This document shows positions 34,788 through 43,313 of a stretch of 64,000 nt of DNA, in pieces (positions within the stretch are counted from its first letter, which is position 1; each line of letters begins with the position of its first letter). The notes beneath the pieces were generated by a model. That model did no database searches. It had not been told where the DNA came from and was given only the letters and a program-made list of their open reading frames with translations. The stretch is taken from NCBI RefSeq assembly GCF_001485435.1, contig NZ_BCMS01000005.1, positions 44,780 to 108,779 on the forward strand, in the 5' to 3' direction. This DNA comes from Deinococcus grandis. GTDB lineage: Bacteria > Deinococcota > Deinococci > Deinococcales > Deinococcaceae. Position numbers and translations under genes: made by a program.

Positions 34788-34908
34788 GTCCGCAGCATGC
34801 GCGCCACAGCCGCGCCGTGGGAGTCGCCAGCTGGCGCAGTGCCCTGTCCAGTTGACCAGGCAGAACTGGCCGACCGGACAGGGCACGCGGACGCCGTCCA
34901 GGTGATGC

Positions 34909-35316
34909 TTACGGTGACGTGCCGAGGGTGTACCGCAGGCGGAACGCATCGAAGTCGCCAAACGTGACCGGCCGCCCATCCAGCACCACCGTGTACGCCC
35001 CCGCCGCCACCTGCGGTACCGCTCCGCTCACCGCGCCCTGCTGCAGCGCCTCCAGCCGCACGTCCATGAGCGGCGCCACCCGCGCCGACGGCACGCCGCT
35101 GTACACCAGCACGCGGCACCGGCAGCCCGGCAACGCCGCGCCATTCTTCGTGAGCGTGAACCGCAGCAGCGTCGGGCCCTGCGTGCTGAGGGTGTCCTCC
35201 GCGTCTGTCGCAAACGTCACCTGCACCGCCCCGGCCGACTGCGTCTCGTGCGCCCCCGCTCCACCTGGCCCCGTCAGGCTCCACAGGACCAGCAGCGTGG
35301 TCAGGGCGCGCCTCAT
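34909..35316 (-). CDS. Secreted Ig-like protein in copper operon (YtkA/FixH-like)
   Basis: 135 aa with a signal peptide (ALTTLLVLWSLTGPGGAGAHE). The mature part has the spacing of a small beta-sandwich: VQVTFATD, LLRFTLTKNGAAL, VAAGAYTVVLDG, comparable to YtkA/FixH-like domains that handle copper in other bacteria. CRC in the middle could bind metal. Its ATG overlaps the stop of the di-haem gene by 4 nt, so the two are translationally coupled. Family call moderate. Confidence 0.6.
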   Translation of the reverse strand: MRRALTTLLVLWSLTGPGGAGAHETQSAGAVQVTFATDAEDTLSTQGPTLLRFTLTKNGAALPGCRCRVLVYSGVPSARVAPLMDVRLEALQQGAVSGAVPQVAAGAYTVVLDGRPVTFGDFDAFRLRYTLGTSP

Positions 35317-36284
35317 GGCCGCTCCGGGTGGAACGCCGGATTCCGCGCGACGCTCTCATCCGTCAGAGCGTGCAGGAAGGCTTCCAGGTCATCCAGCTCC
35401 GCGTCCGTCAGGCCCAGCGGGTGGATCAGCGGATCCGCGTTCGGGTTGGGTTCCCCGCCGTCGTTGTACGTCTCCAGCACCTCCCGCAGGGTCGCGCGGC
35501 TCCCGTCGTGCAGGTACGGGCCGGTCAGCGCGACGTTCCGCAGGGTGGGCGTCACGAAGCGGCCCACGTCACTCTCCTGCTCGGTCCGGTCGGCCAGCCC
35601 GAGGTCCGGGTTGAACACCCGCATGGCGTTGTTGTGCGCCAGCCCGTCCGTGAAGTCCCGCCCGGTGTGGCAGTGGAAACACTCGGCCTTGTCGAAGAAC
35701 AGGTCCAGGCCGCGCACCTGCGCGGCACTCAGGGCGCTGGCGTCCCCCGCCTGATACCGGTCAAAGGGACTGCCGCGGCTGGTGAGCGTGCGCTGGAACG
35801 CTGCGAGGGCCTGCACGAGGCGCTGGACCGTGGGCGCTTCCCCAAACGCCGCGCGGAACTGCGCGGCGTACACCGGGTCTGCCGTGAGGCGCTCGCGGAG
35901 CAGGTCGGGGGTCATGTCGAGTTCCGCGTGATCCTGCAGGGGAATCATGGCCTGCACCTCCAGGTTCGGGGACGCGCCCGCCCAGGTGAGGGCCTTGCGG
36001 TCCCCCACGTTGATCAGGGTGCTGGCGTTGCGTTTTCCCAGGCGCCCCCCCACGCCGGAACTGACGGCCTGCGGCGCGGTGAAGGCCCGCGCGGGGTCGT
36101 GACAGGACGCGCAGGACACCGTGCGATCCCGGCTGAGGATAGGGTCGAAGAACAGGGCGCGGCCCAGCGCGACCTTCTCAGGTGTGGTCGGGTTCGAGGG
36201 TGGACCGGGAGGCAGCGGCGCGAGGGCCGAACTGGCAGCGGCAGCCGTGGTGAGCACGATTAGTGCGGTCACGGGCCAGTGCAT
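35313..36284 (-). CDS. mbnH: MauG/MbnH-type di-haem protein
   Basis: 323 aa, signal peptide, then two c-type haem sites: CASCH in VSCASCHDPARAFT and CFHCH in ECFHCHTGRDF. GPYLHDG (usually PYMHDG) and the C-terminal LTDAELDDLEAFLHALTD are also typical of the cytochrome c peroxidase/MauG family. With an MbnP protein encoded in the same operon, the best reading is MbnH, which oxidises a Trp of MbnP to kynurenine to make a copper site. A plain peroxidase is the alternative. It is followed by the YtkA-like gene and preceded by CopC. Confidence 0.8.
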   Translation of the reverse strand: MHWPVTALIVLTTAAAASSALAPLPPGPPSNPTTPEKVALGRALFFDPILSRDRTVSCASCHDPARAFTAPQAVSSGVGGRLGKRNASTLINVGDRKALTWAGASPNLEVQAMIPLQDHAELDMTPDLLRERLTADPVYAAQFRAAFGEAPTVQRLVQALAAFQRTLTSRGSPFDRYQAGDASALSAAQVRGLDLFFDKAECFHCHTGRDFTDGLAHNNAMRVFNPDLGLADRTEQESDVGRFVTPTLRNVALTGPYLHDGSRATLREVLETYNDGGEPNPNADPLIHPLGLTDAELDDLEAFLHALTDESVARNPAFHPERP

Positions 36285-36339
36285 ACTTCACCTCGCTCGA
36301 AGAGCGCCGCCAGCGCGCAGTGTACGGGTGTGGATTCGG

Positions 36340-36738
36340 TCATTTTATGCGGAAGGTGCTCTGGCCGGTGACAGGATGCCCGTCCTCCGAGAGGATCTTC
36401 CAGGCGATCACGTACTGGCCGGACTTCAGGTTCGCTTTCAGCGCGATGCTCAGTTGCGCGGCCGTGATGGTGGCACTCAGGGGCAGGCTTACCAGTCGGC
36501 CCGAGTCGGCCTTCTCCGCCAGCGCCAGCTTCGCAGCCGCCTCCACGCTCTGCCCGGCCGGGATGGCCATCACCCGGAACGTACTGAAGCGCAGCTTGAT
36601 GGGCTCGCTGAACTTGAGTTGCACGGCCCTGGGCGCGGCCACCACGGCGTTCAGTGACGGCGTGATGGAGGATACGGCCGTGTGCGCGGTCGCCGTGGAG
36701 AGCGTCAGGGCAGTCAGGAGCATCAGGATCTTCTTCAT
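36340..36738 (-). CDS. copC: CopC-type periplasmic copper-binding protein
   Basis: 132 aa from the Met at 36738, which begins a signal peptide (MKKILMLLTALTLSTATAHT). The mature protein starts with His after TA, as in CopC where the N-terminal His ligates Cu(II). SSITPSLNAVVAAPRAVQLKFSEPI and YVIAWKILSEDGHPVTGQSTFRIK are the family start and end blocks, with the conserved DGH ligand motif. CopC proteins deliver copper in the periplasm. No copD partner is seen in the window. Confidence 0.9.
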   Translation of the reverse strand: MKKILMLLTALTLSTATAHTAVSSITPSLNAVVAAPRAVQLKFSEPIKLRFSTFRVMAIPAGQSVEAAAKLALAEKADSGRLVSLPLSATITAAQLSIALKANLKSGQYVIAWKILSEDGHPVTGQSTFRIK

Positions 36739-36785
36739 GGGGCACCTCAGGTCGGGGCAGGCCGGGGCCTGCCCCGGAGTGCGGG

Positions 36786-37241
36786 TTACTTGACGGTGGT
36801 CTTGCTGGCCGGGCCCTCGGCGGGGTTCGTGTCGTCCCACGCGACGACGCTGCCGTCGCTGTACGTCTGGTAGATCTTCCACACGACCTCACCCGCCGCC
36901 GCCGGGTTCTTCGCCTGGAAGAAGAAGCGGGCGTACTCCATGGGCGCCACGCGGCCCGTCCAGACGATCTCGGTCACGAGACCGTTCGCATCCTTCTTCA
37001 CGGTGCGCGTGAAGCCGGGCGTGACCTGGAAGCGGCTGATCACGACCCCGGCGGGCACCACGAGGCGGATCTGGGTGGTGGCGATCTCCTTCTCGGTGGG
37101 GACGTTCAGGCGGTAGGTCTCACTGGCGCCCACCTTGCTCTCCGACAGGCCCGTTTCGGTGCGGACGGTCGCGTGGGCACTCGCGACGGAGATCAGAACG
37201 GCGGCGGTCAGGGTCAGGGCGGAACGAATCAGGGTCTTCAT
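36786..37241 (-). CDS. YcnI-like (DUF1775) copper-associated secreted protein
   Basis: 151 aa, signal peptide ending SVASAHA. The mature His-led N-terminus and YRLNVPTEKEIATTQIRLVVPAGV, with PMEYARFFFQAKNP and WKIYQTYSDGSVVAWD, follow the YcnI/DUF1775 family, whose B. subtilis member binds Cu(II) through its N-terminal His and a Trp. 47 nt upstream of copC on the same strand. Domain architecture is single, without the C-terminal membrane anchor of YcnI. Confidence 0.85.
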   Translation of the reverse strand: MKTLIRSALTLTAAVLISVASAHATVRTETGLSESKVGASETYRLNVPTEKEIATTQIRLVVPAGVVISRFQVTPGFTRTVKKDANGLVTEIVWTGRVAPMEYARFFFQAKNPAAAGEVVWKIYQTYSDGSVVAWDDTNPAEGPASKTTVK

Positions 37242-37321
37242 GGGGCGTCTCCTTGAGGGTGGGTGGAGCGCTGCGCTCCACCCGGATGAGGGCGAATGAC
37301 TGGGACTGTTCAGTGTCTGAC

Positions 37322-38086
37322 TTACTTCTGGCCGGGCATGCTCATGCCTGCCGTGGGTGCCGTGCCCGCCAGGCTGAACGCCGTACCCAGGTTCAGGTAG
37401 ATCTGATCGGCCACCGGGCCGCCGTGCACCTGCGTGTACTTCGCGTCGCTCAGGTCGAACTTCTCAGTGCCCACCCCGGCAGCGACCATCCGCGCGGCGT
37501 TCAGGTTCACCGTCACGGGCGCGCCGCTGTCCTTGATCTGGATCGTGCCGGGCTTCATGGGGTCACCCAGACTCACGGTCAGGCGGCGGGTATCGGCCCC
37601 CATGTGCAGGGCCACGTCGCGGGTCTGACCGCCCACCTGCGCCTTGCCTTCGAAGCGGCTGAAGATGTACCCGGGGTTCCACGCCCAGAACATGCCGACG
37701 TCCAGGCCCAGCGGGGCCTGCTGGGTGCTGGCGTCCAGGTGGTTCAGGGCGCGCGGGACGCCCACGTCGAAGCGCACGCCCCGGTACGTCCCGGCCGGCA
37801 CGTCAGCTTTGAGGACCGGGACGTTCTGGGTGGGGTTCGTGCCGCCCAGTTGCAGCAGGGTGAGGCCGGGCACAGGCAGTTCGGTGCCGTCGTCTCTGAC
37901 GAGGGCAACGTTGCTGATGTACAGCTGCCAGAGGGTGGTGGTGATGACCTGTCCGGCCTGGGTGGTGAGCTGGCCGGTGAAGGGCCGGTCGCCGTTCAGG
38001 ACGTTCAGGTTCAGGGCGAAGGGCGCGGCGAGGGTGGTGCCGGTCAGGGCAGCGGTCAGGGCCGTCAGTCGGATCAGGGTGCGCAT
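37322..38086 (-). CDS. mbnP: MbnP-family protein without cysteines
   Basis: 254 aa, signal peptide ending TLAA. LWQLYISNVALV, VPAGTYRGVRFDVGVP and MFWAWNPGYIFSRFEG are signature blocks of MbnP (metallo-mystery pair) proteins; the Trp-rich MFWAW segment holds the candidate Trp that MbnH oxidises. Characterised relatives carry Cys pairs, but I find no Cys in the mature sequence, so this is a variant. The tail AGMSMPGQK is Met-containing. Start 38086 is set by the signal peptide. Confidence 0.8.
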   Translation of the reverse strand: MRTLIRLTALTAALTGTTLAAPFALNLNVLNGDRPFTGQLTTQAGQVITTTLWQLYISNVALVRDDGTELPVPGLTLLQLGGTNPTQNVPVLKADVPAGTYRGVRFDVGVPRALNHLDASTQQAPLGLDVGMFWAWNPGYIFSRFEGKAQVGGQTRDVALHMGADTRRLTVSLGDPMKPGTIQIKDSGAPVTVNLNAARMVAAGVGTEKFDLSDAKYTQVHGGPVADQIYLNLGTAFSLAGTAPTAGMSMPGQK

Positions 38087-38169
38087 GGTGAACTCCTTGG
38101 GGGACCTGCAGGGCAGGCCGGAAGAGACGAGATGAGGGTGACGTCGGGATGAGCGGGAGAGGAGCCGGA

Positions 38170-38397
38170 TCACGGGCGCGGGGAGGTGATCTCGCGCATG
38201 GGCAGCGCCGACAGGGGCTGTCCCGGGATATGGATGACCAGCGGGCATGGATGCGTGGCGGAGCAGGAGACGCTCAGGGGGCGTCCAGCGCTCTGCCGGG
38301 CAACCAGGGCCGACAGGGGGACGGGCAGCGCGGCCAGCAGCCCGAAGCCCAGCAGCCACACCTGCACGGCGCGGGTATTCCGGTGCTGGGCGGTCAC
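38170..38397 (-). CDS. Small single-pass membrane protein with CX5C
   Basis: 75 aa from a GTG that overlaps the PepSY stop (GTGA). One membrane helix (VWLLGFGLLAALPVPLSALV) followed by an outside segment with CSATHPC, then PLVIHIPGQ. The tight coupling to the PepSY gene argues that it is real and works with it. I do not recognise the family; the Cys pair might bind metal or form a disulfide. Confidence 0.55.
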   Translation of the reverse strand: MTAQHRNTRAVQVWLLGFGLLAALPVPLSALVARQSAGRPLSVSCSATHPCPLVIHIPGQPLSALPMREITSPRP

Positions 38398-39776
38398 GAC
38401 AGGACCGCCTTCACGGCAGGCAGGCGGCGCAGCAGCAGGTCCAGCAGCAGCACCGCGACGAGACTCACCCCGACCAGGGGGAACGCGATGCCCAGCGCGG
38501 CCATGATCGCCACGCCACCTTTCCAGATCACCGGGTTGGGCATGGGCGGCGCGTGCAGGCGGCGGGCCGCGGCGGGTCGGCGCAGCCACCACATCACGAC
38601 GCCACTCACGCACAGGAACGCGATCACCGCGCAGGACAGCAGGGCCAGGGCGTAGTTCAGCGGGCCGTGCCGGCCTTGGTGCAGGGCGATACCGGCGGCC
38701 ATGCCCTTGGCGCCCAGGCTGTACTCATTCCAGCCGACGCGGGCAAGTTCCCGGCCGCTGTATTGGTCGAGGTGCAGGGTCAGGTCGCGGCGCGCGTCGG
38801 TCAGGTCGCCGCTCATGGTGCTGGCACTGATCGTGTACACGCCGTCCCGGCTGCCGGGCAGTGCGATCCAGTAGCTGGGGAGTTGCGCGGCCGCGTAGCG
38901 GTTCACGGCGTCCAGGGTGACGGGTCCGGTCACGCCGGGGGTGCCTGCACCGGAACCGGAGGTGGGGAGTGGGGTCTGCTCGAGGTTCCATGGCACGGCC
39001 TTTTCCCCTTCGCGGTTCAGGGTGGCGGTGGGCAGCGTGCTCTTGGGGGCGCCGTAGACCAGAGCGGGGAAGGTGTTCCAGGCCTGCACGATCTTCCCGC
39101 CCCACACGCCGGTCCAGGCCATGCCAGTCAGCAGGAAGAACACCAGAATGCCCGCCACCCAGAAGCCCAGGGTGGCATGCAGGTGCTTCCAGCCGGCCCG
39201 GCCGGGGGCGCGCTGCGGGATGAAGGCGGCGCGCCAGGCACGGCGGCCTTTCACGGGCCGGGGCCACCACAGGAAGAGGCCCGTGGCAGTCAGGACGAGT
39301 GCCCAGCCGCTGGCGAGTTCCAGGATGCGGTCTCCGGTGTCACCGAGCAGGAGGGTGCCGTGGATCTTCTCGGCGACCGTGTTGACCCGGCTGGCCTGAT
39401 CGACCTGTCCGAGGACCTGCGCGGTGTACGGGTTGACGTACACGGTCAGGTCACGGCCCTGGGTGGTGACGGCGACCTGGGTGCTCTGGGTGGGGGATGC
39501 GGGGGGCCGGACGCGGGTGACCTCTCCGGCCGGGTAGAGCGGCCGCACGGCATCTATCTGCCGGTCGAGGGAGAGGGCGGTCTGGCCGGGCGTGACGGTG
39601 AGGAAGGCGCGGTACTGCAGGCGCTCGATCTGCGGGGCGAACAGCATGACCAGGCCGGTCAGGGCGAGGAGGAGCAGGAAGGGCGTGACGAACACGCCAG
39701 CGTAGAAGTGCCAGCGCCACGCGGCGCGGTAGAGCGCCATGGGCCGGGACGGAGACGGCGAGGGCATCGTCGTCAA
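38394..39776 (-). CDS. PepSY-associated membrane protein
   Basis: 460 aa, four main membrane helices with large external loops, beginning LYRAAWRWHFYAGVFVTPFLLLLALTG, the standard opening of PepSY_TM proteins. HGTLLLGDTGDRILELASGWALVL and WKHLHATLGFWVAGILVFFLLTGMAW place paired His residues in helices, as in members thought to bind haem and act as ferric or cupric reductases. Located between a DUF2946-like gene and mbnP, so copper handling is the likely context. Confidence 0.85.
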   Translation of the reverse strand: MTTMPSPSPSRPMALYRAAWRWHFYAGVFVTPFLLLLALTGLVMLFAPQIERLQYRAFLTVTPGQTALSLDRQIDAVRPLYPAGEVTRVRPPASPTQSTQVAVTTQGRDLTVYVNPYTAQVLGQVDQASRVNTVAEKIHGTLLLGDTGDRILELASGWALVLTATGLFLWWPRPVKGRRAWRAAFIPQRAPGRAGWKHLHATLGFWVAGILVFFLLTGMAWTGVWGGKIVQAWNTFPALVYGAPKSTLPTATLNREGEKAVPWNLEQTPLPTSGSGAGTPGVTGPVTLDAVNRYAAAQLPSYWIALPGSRDGVYTISASTMSGDLTDARRDLTLHLDQYSGRELARVGWNEYSLGAKGMAAGIALHQGRHGPLNYALALLSCAVIAFLCVSGVVMWWLRRPAAARRLHAPPMPNPVIWKGGVAIMAALGIAFPLVGVSLVAVLLLDLLLRRLPAVKAVLS

Positions 39777-39793
39777 GAGGGAACCTCCAGAAG

Positions 39794-40327
39794 TCAGAAC
39801 GTGAGGGAAGAGACGTGTGCTGTTCTGGAGGTGGGGGGCGCGCGGGGGTCCGCGTGCCGGACAATGGCAAGCGCCAACGTCAGGGGGACGTTGGTCGGTG
39901 TAGGTCCAGCTGGGCTGTTATCGGCACGCGCGGTGACAGTTTCGGCTTCAAGGGCAAAAGCGGCCGTGAAACAGAAGGGGCAGTGCGCGTCCGAGTGGTG
40001 GTGGTCGTGAGCTGGGGGCGCGTTGGGTGCGGCGTCCGTCAGACTCGGCCCGGTACCATGACCGGCATGAGGGGCCGGGCTGGAGGCATCTGGCATGTCA
40101 CTCATGCCGTCGGGCATGACGGGGGCGTGAGCGGCCGCGTGCCTCTCTGTCAACGTGGCATGTGACGGCGCGGTCGTGGACGCCAGGGTGGTGAGGGAGA
40201 GGCCCAGTCCACCGGCAGCGGGGCTGCGGGTGAGGTGGGCCAGGGCCGCGAGGAGGGTCAGCAGCGCCAGCACCCAGCGGCCCACGGCGGAAACCGTGAG
40301 GGACTGGGTGCTGGCGCGGCGGAGCAT
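39794..40327 (-). CDS. DUF2946-like His-rich membrane-anchored protein
   Basis: 177 aa from the Met at 40327 (a start at 40420 is possible). One N-terminal membrane helix (WVLALLTLLAALAHL), then a His/Met/Pro-rich stretch (PDGMSDMPDASSPAPHAGHG) and HDHHHSDAHCPFCFTAAFA. The C-P-F-C motif after His residues is the DUF2946 hallmark, seen near copper genes. First gene of the operon; TACTAT lies 7 nt upstream of the ATG, so the operon mRNA may be leaderless. Confidence 0.75.
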   Translation of the reverse strand: MLRRASTQSLTVSAVGRWVLALLTLLAALAHLTRSPAAGGLGLSLTTLASTTAPSHATLTERHAAAHAPVMPDGMSDMPDASSPAPHAGHGTGPSLTDAAPNAPPAHDHHHSDAHCPFCFTAAFALEAETVTARADNSPAGPTPTNVPLTLALAIVRHADPRAPPTSRTAHVSSLTF

Positions 40328-40334
40328 CGCAGGG

Positions 40335-40340
40335 ATAGTA
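40335..40340 (-). promoter_or_regulatory. -10 box of the copper operon
   Basis: TACTAT, 7 nt before the ATG at 40327. No Shine-Dalgarno is seen. No obvious copper-repressor palindrome could be picked out by eye. Confidence 0.4.
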
Positions 40341-40557
40341 CCGTGCGAAACAGGTGAGAATGTCCTGTCGAGGACTTGAGAAACAGGTGGGTGGCGCCGG
40401 AGGAGCATTCGGGTGAGCAAGGTGCGCGTCGTCAGCAGTTCGGGAGGCAGTGTCAGATCGGCCTTTCCAGGTGGATGGGATCACAACTGTCGACGCAGCT
40501 CAGGACAACCGGAGAATGCCTCTGTCCATTCCGGTTCATCCGCCGCACGCTGAAGCC

Positions 40558-41511
40558 ATGCGCGTCCTGTTCCCACTGCTGCTCGGCCTGAGTCTCGCTG
40601 CCCCTTCCCCAGTGCCCCCCTTGCCCCCGGCTGGGCAGGTAGACGTCGGCGCGCCCGCCCAGAGCGTCGCCCTGAGCGCCGATGGCCGCACCCTCGTGGT
40701 CGGCACGGCCAGCGACGTGCAGCGCCTCGACCCCAGAACGCTCCGCCCCCTGGGTGTCCTGCCCGGCAGTGACGGCGGCGGGTGGGGCGCGACCTTCAGC
40801 CGCGCGGGCCGACTGGCCGCCGCCGACATGAGCCGCGGCGTGACCGTCTGGGACGACCTGAACCGCCCACCACGCACGCTCGACTCGCCCGGCGGGCGGG
40901 TGTTCGCCCTCGCGTGGCACCCGGACGGCCAGCGACTCGCACTGGGCGACGCGGGCGGGCACTGGCAGGTCACGCCCGGCGGGCCGCGCGGCCAGCTGCG
41001 CGGCGACGTCATGGCCGCCGCCTGGAGTCTGGACGGCCGGACGCTGTTTCTCAGCACCGGACAGGAGGACAGCGCCACGTACGCGCTGGACGCCGCCACC
41101 GGCCGGGTCCGCTGGCGGCAGCAGAACGTCCCCGCCATGCACACCCGCCGCGCCTATTACGGCCTGGACGAGGTGAACGGCCTGAGCCTCTCCCCGGACG
41201 GGCTCACCCTGGCCAGCGCGCATCAGGACGGGCGGGTCCTGCTGCGTGACGCCGCGACCGGCCACCTGCGCCGCACCCTCACGGGCGGCGAGGACACCCG
41301 CTGGGCGGCCTTCACGCCGGACGGCGCGCAGGTCGTCGCGGTGGGCGAAACGGGCCGCGTGAACGCCTGGACAGCCGCCGGGCAACTGGTCGGGCAGGCG
41401 CAGGTCAGCGGGGAGCTCTGGCACGTCCTCGTCCTGCCGGACGGGCGGGCGCTGACGGCCGGGGCGGACGGCACCGTGCGCGCCTGGACGCTGCCTACAC
41501 AGGTCCGCTGA
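40558..41511 (+). CDS. WD40-repeat secreted protein
   Basis: 317 aa, signal peptide (MRVLFPLLLGLSLAAPSP). At least six propeller units can be read, for example SVALSADGRTLVVGTASDVQ, FALAWHPDGQRLALGDAGG, LSLSPDGLTLASAHQDGRVL and ADGTVRAWTLP at the end. Length fits one seven-bladed beta-propeller. Divergent from the copper operon and only 17 nt before the winged-helix gene. It is not closely similar to the transposon WD40 proteins. Role unknown. Confidence 0.8.
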   Translation: MRVLFPLLLGLSLAAPSPVPPLPPAGQVDVGAPAQSVALSADGRTLVVGTASDVQRLDPRTLRPLGVLPGSDGGGWGATFSRAGRLAAADMSRGVTVWDDLNRPPRTLDSPGGRVFALAWHPDGQRLALGDAGGHWQVTPGGPRGQLRGDVMAAAWSLDGRTLFLSTGQEDSATYALDAATGRVRWRQQNVPAMHTRRAYYGLDEVNGLSLSPDGLTLASAHQDGRVLLRDAATGHLRRTLTGGEDTRWAAFTPDGAQVVAVGETGRVNAWTAAGQLVGQAQVSGELWHVLVLPDGRALTAGADGTVRAWTLPTQVR

Positions 41512-41528
41512 CCGGGTAGCGTGAAGGC

Positions 41529-42146
41529 GTGATCGTCCTCGACTCGGCCCTGGCCGCCCGGCTGCTCACCGACCCGCACACGCGGCGCATCCTGGCGGCC
41601 TTCCAGGGGGACGGGCAGGTGATCGCCGACGCGGCCCGCGCGCTGAACCTGCCGCTGGAGACCGTGCGGTACCGCGCGCGGCGCGCCGTGCAGGCGGGGG
41701 TGCTGGTCGCGGCGGGTCGGCGCACGCGGCGCGGGCGGACGCAGGCGGTGTACCGACTGCCGCTGCCGGTGTTCGTGCCGGGCCTGCAGGTGCCCGGCGG
41801 GCCGGACACCCTGCTGCATCCGGATGAGGACGCCTTCCTGGCGCAGGTGCGGCGCGTGAGGGCCGCGCTGCTCGCCGGGGGCGGGTGGGGGCTGCGCGTC
41901 ACGGCGGGCACACCGGACCTGGTGGCCGAACTGGCCCGGCCGGAGCAGCGCGGCGCGACCATGGACGACCTGCGGGACCGGCAGGCCCCGGCGGTGGTGG
42001 ACGTCAGCAGCACCCTGACCCTGAGTGCCGAGGACGCCAAGGCCCTGCAGGCCGAACTGCTGGACGTCTACGCCCGCTACGCGGCCCGGCAGCGGCCCGG
42101 CGCGGCGCACCTGCTGGGCCTCACGCTGTACCCGGCGTCCCCGTGA
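41529..42146 (+). CDS. Winged-helix (ArsR-like) regulator
   Basis: 205 aa. Residues 15-75 form a winged-helix domain (RRILAAFQGDGQVIADAARALNLPLETVRY, then a basic wing GRRTRRGRTQAVYRL). The C-terminal half is alpha/beta without a recognised domain. It follows the WD40 gene closely and may share its transcript. Helix-turn-helix proteins of this type often regulate neighbouring genes; target unknown. Confidence 0.65.
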   Translation: MIVLDSALAARLLTDPHTRRILAAFQGDGQVIADAARALNLPLETVRYRARRAVQAGVLVAAGRRTRRGRTQAVYRLPLPVFVPGLQVPGGPDTLLHPDEDAFLAQVRRVRAALLAGGGWGLRVTAGTPDLVAELARPEQRGATMDDLRDRQAPAVVDVSSTLTLSAEDAKALQAELLDVYARYAARQRPGAAHLLGLTLYPASP

Positions 42147-42191
42147 AAGAACAGCTCTGCACAGACGGCAAGCCAGTCGAAGAGACCCGAA

Positions 42192-43064
42192 TTACCGCTC
42201 CAGATCCATCCCCTGCACGCGCCCGCTCGCGGTGAACTGCACTGTCTGTCCTTCCTGCACGCCGCGCCCCAGCTCGCGCGTCGGCGCCACGATCACACGG
42301 TTTCCGTCCTGCACGGCGGACAGCTCACGCCCCTTCCAGGCTACTTCGCCGGCGTACTGCTGGCCTTTGGTCGTGATGGCCACATAGAGCCCATTCCAGT
42401 CGTGCCCGCGCTTCTCCAGAGCCTGTTCGGCCTGCTGCAAGGCCCTGACCGCCTGGCGGTCGCTGATCTCCAGCAGCATCCGGCGCAGGCCCTCGTTGTC
42501 CCCCCGCGCGGATTCGATGCTGACCTGAATCATGCGTGCCTGGCTCACCACCGAGAAGTTCAGCTGGTGGCCCGCTTCCACCCCCAGCTCACGCATGAAC
42601 TCGCGTTGCGTGCGGCCGTTTCCTTCGCGGAAGGGGTGGGCGGCATTCATGTCCCCCATCAGCTCAGCGGCCTTCCCCGCGAACTCCGGCCGGGACAGGC
42701 CGCGCAGCTGGTCGTCTCGCTCCAGCTGGCGGAAGGTGTCGCGCAGGAAGGGCTCAACCATGGGGCCATCCGCAAAGCGGGTCCCGCCCTTCATCAGCCC
42801 TGCAGGGGGCATGAATCGCTCGCCCTCGATGGTGGTCCACTCCCCGCGGGTCTTCCCGGCCCACTCGTACACGTCGCCGAACGCACGGCGGTGGATCTCG
42901 CGCAGGTGGTGCAGATCAAAGCGGCCCACCGGCCGCTCCAGCTGCTGCATCTGGGCCAGACGCACACTGCTGATGGCTGTCTCGCGGGCCTGTAGCTCGG
43001 CGGCGTCCGTGATGCCCAGGCGGTTTTTGAAGGTGCCGTTCTCCTGGAGGTAAGGATCGGCCAC
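42192..43064 (-). CDS. Fic-domain toxin with C-terminal KfrB-like domain
   Basis: 290 aa. The Fic motif HPFREGNGRTQREF (residues about 143-156) is intact, including catalytic His and the anion-binding Asn-Gly-Arg, so AMP transfer should be possible. FDLHHLREIHRRAFGDVYEWAGKTR is the usual upstream region. Residues 235-290 (YAGEVAWKGRELSAVQDGN... ) resemble the small beta domain attached to some conjugal-plasmid Fic proteins. The VbhA-type gene lies 10 nt upstream, making a class I Fic toxin-antitoxin pair. Confidence 0.9.
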   Translation of the reverse strand: MADPYLQENGTFKNRLGITDAAELQARETAISSVRLAQMQQLERPVGRFDLHHLREIHRRAFGDVYEWAGKTRGEWTTIEGERFMPPAGLMKGGTRFADGPMVEPFLRDTFRQLERDDQLRGLSRPEFAGKAAELMGDMNAAHPFREGNGRTQREFMRELGVEAGHQLNFSVVSQARMIQVSIESARGDNEGLRRMLLEISDRQAVRALQQAEQALEKRGHDWNGLYVAITTKGQQYAGEVAWKGRELSAVQDGNRVIVAPTRELGRGVQEGQTVQFTASGRVQGMDLER

Positions 43065-43074
43065 GGGCAGCCGG

Positions 43075-43278
43075 TCAGGGACGACGGGCTGGAAGTGGGG
43101 CCGTTTTCAGGCGCTCCACGACCTCATCCGCGCTCAACTCACCGCGCACGTACCCGTCCAAGTGACCCTCAAACGCGGGATCGATGTGCAGGCCTTCAAG
43201 GCGCGCTTCATGCCGGGCGTGATCCAGGGCCTGACGCCGGCGCTCCTGGGCCAGAATGGGAGAATCCTGTACGGTCAT
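43075..43278 (-). CDS. VbhA-type Fic antitoxin
   Basis: 67 aa from the ATG at 43278, with GAGGAGG 8 nt upstream. ALDHARHEARLEGLHIDPAFEGHLDGYVRGELSADE fits VbhA-like antitoxins, whose inhibitory helix carries S/T-x-x-x-E-G; here the segment is EARLEG, with the Glu-Gly kept and Glu in place of Ser/Thr. The Glu is the residue that blocks ATP binding, so inhibition should still work. Confidence 0.8.
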   Translation of the reverse strand: MTVQDSPILAQERRRQALDHARHEARLEGLHIDPAFEGHLDGYVRGELSADEVVERLKTAPLPARRP

Positions 43279-43313
43279 GCGTGGCACCTCCTCTTCGTCC
43301 TACACGGAGAATA

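Noticed and set aside
40450..40557. Earlier start for the WD40 protein at 40450
   Set aside because: The extra 36 residues are not export-like, whereas the Met at 40558 begins a standard signal peptide.
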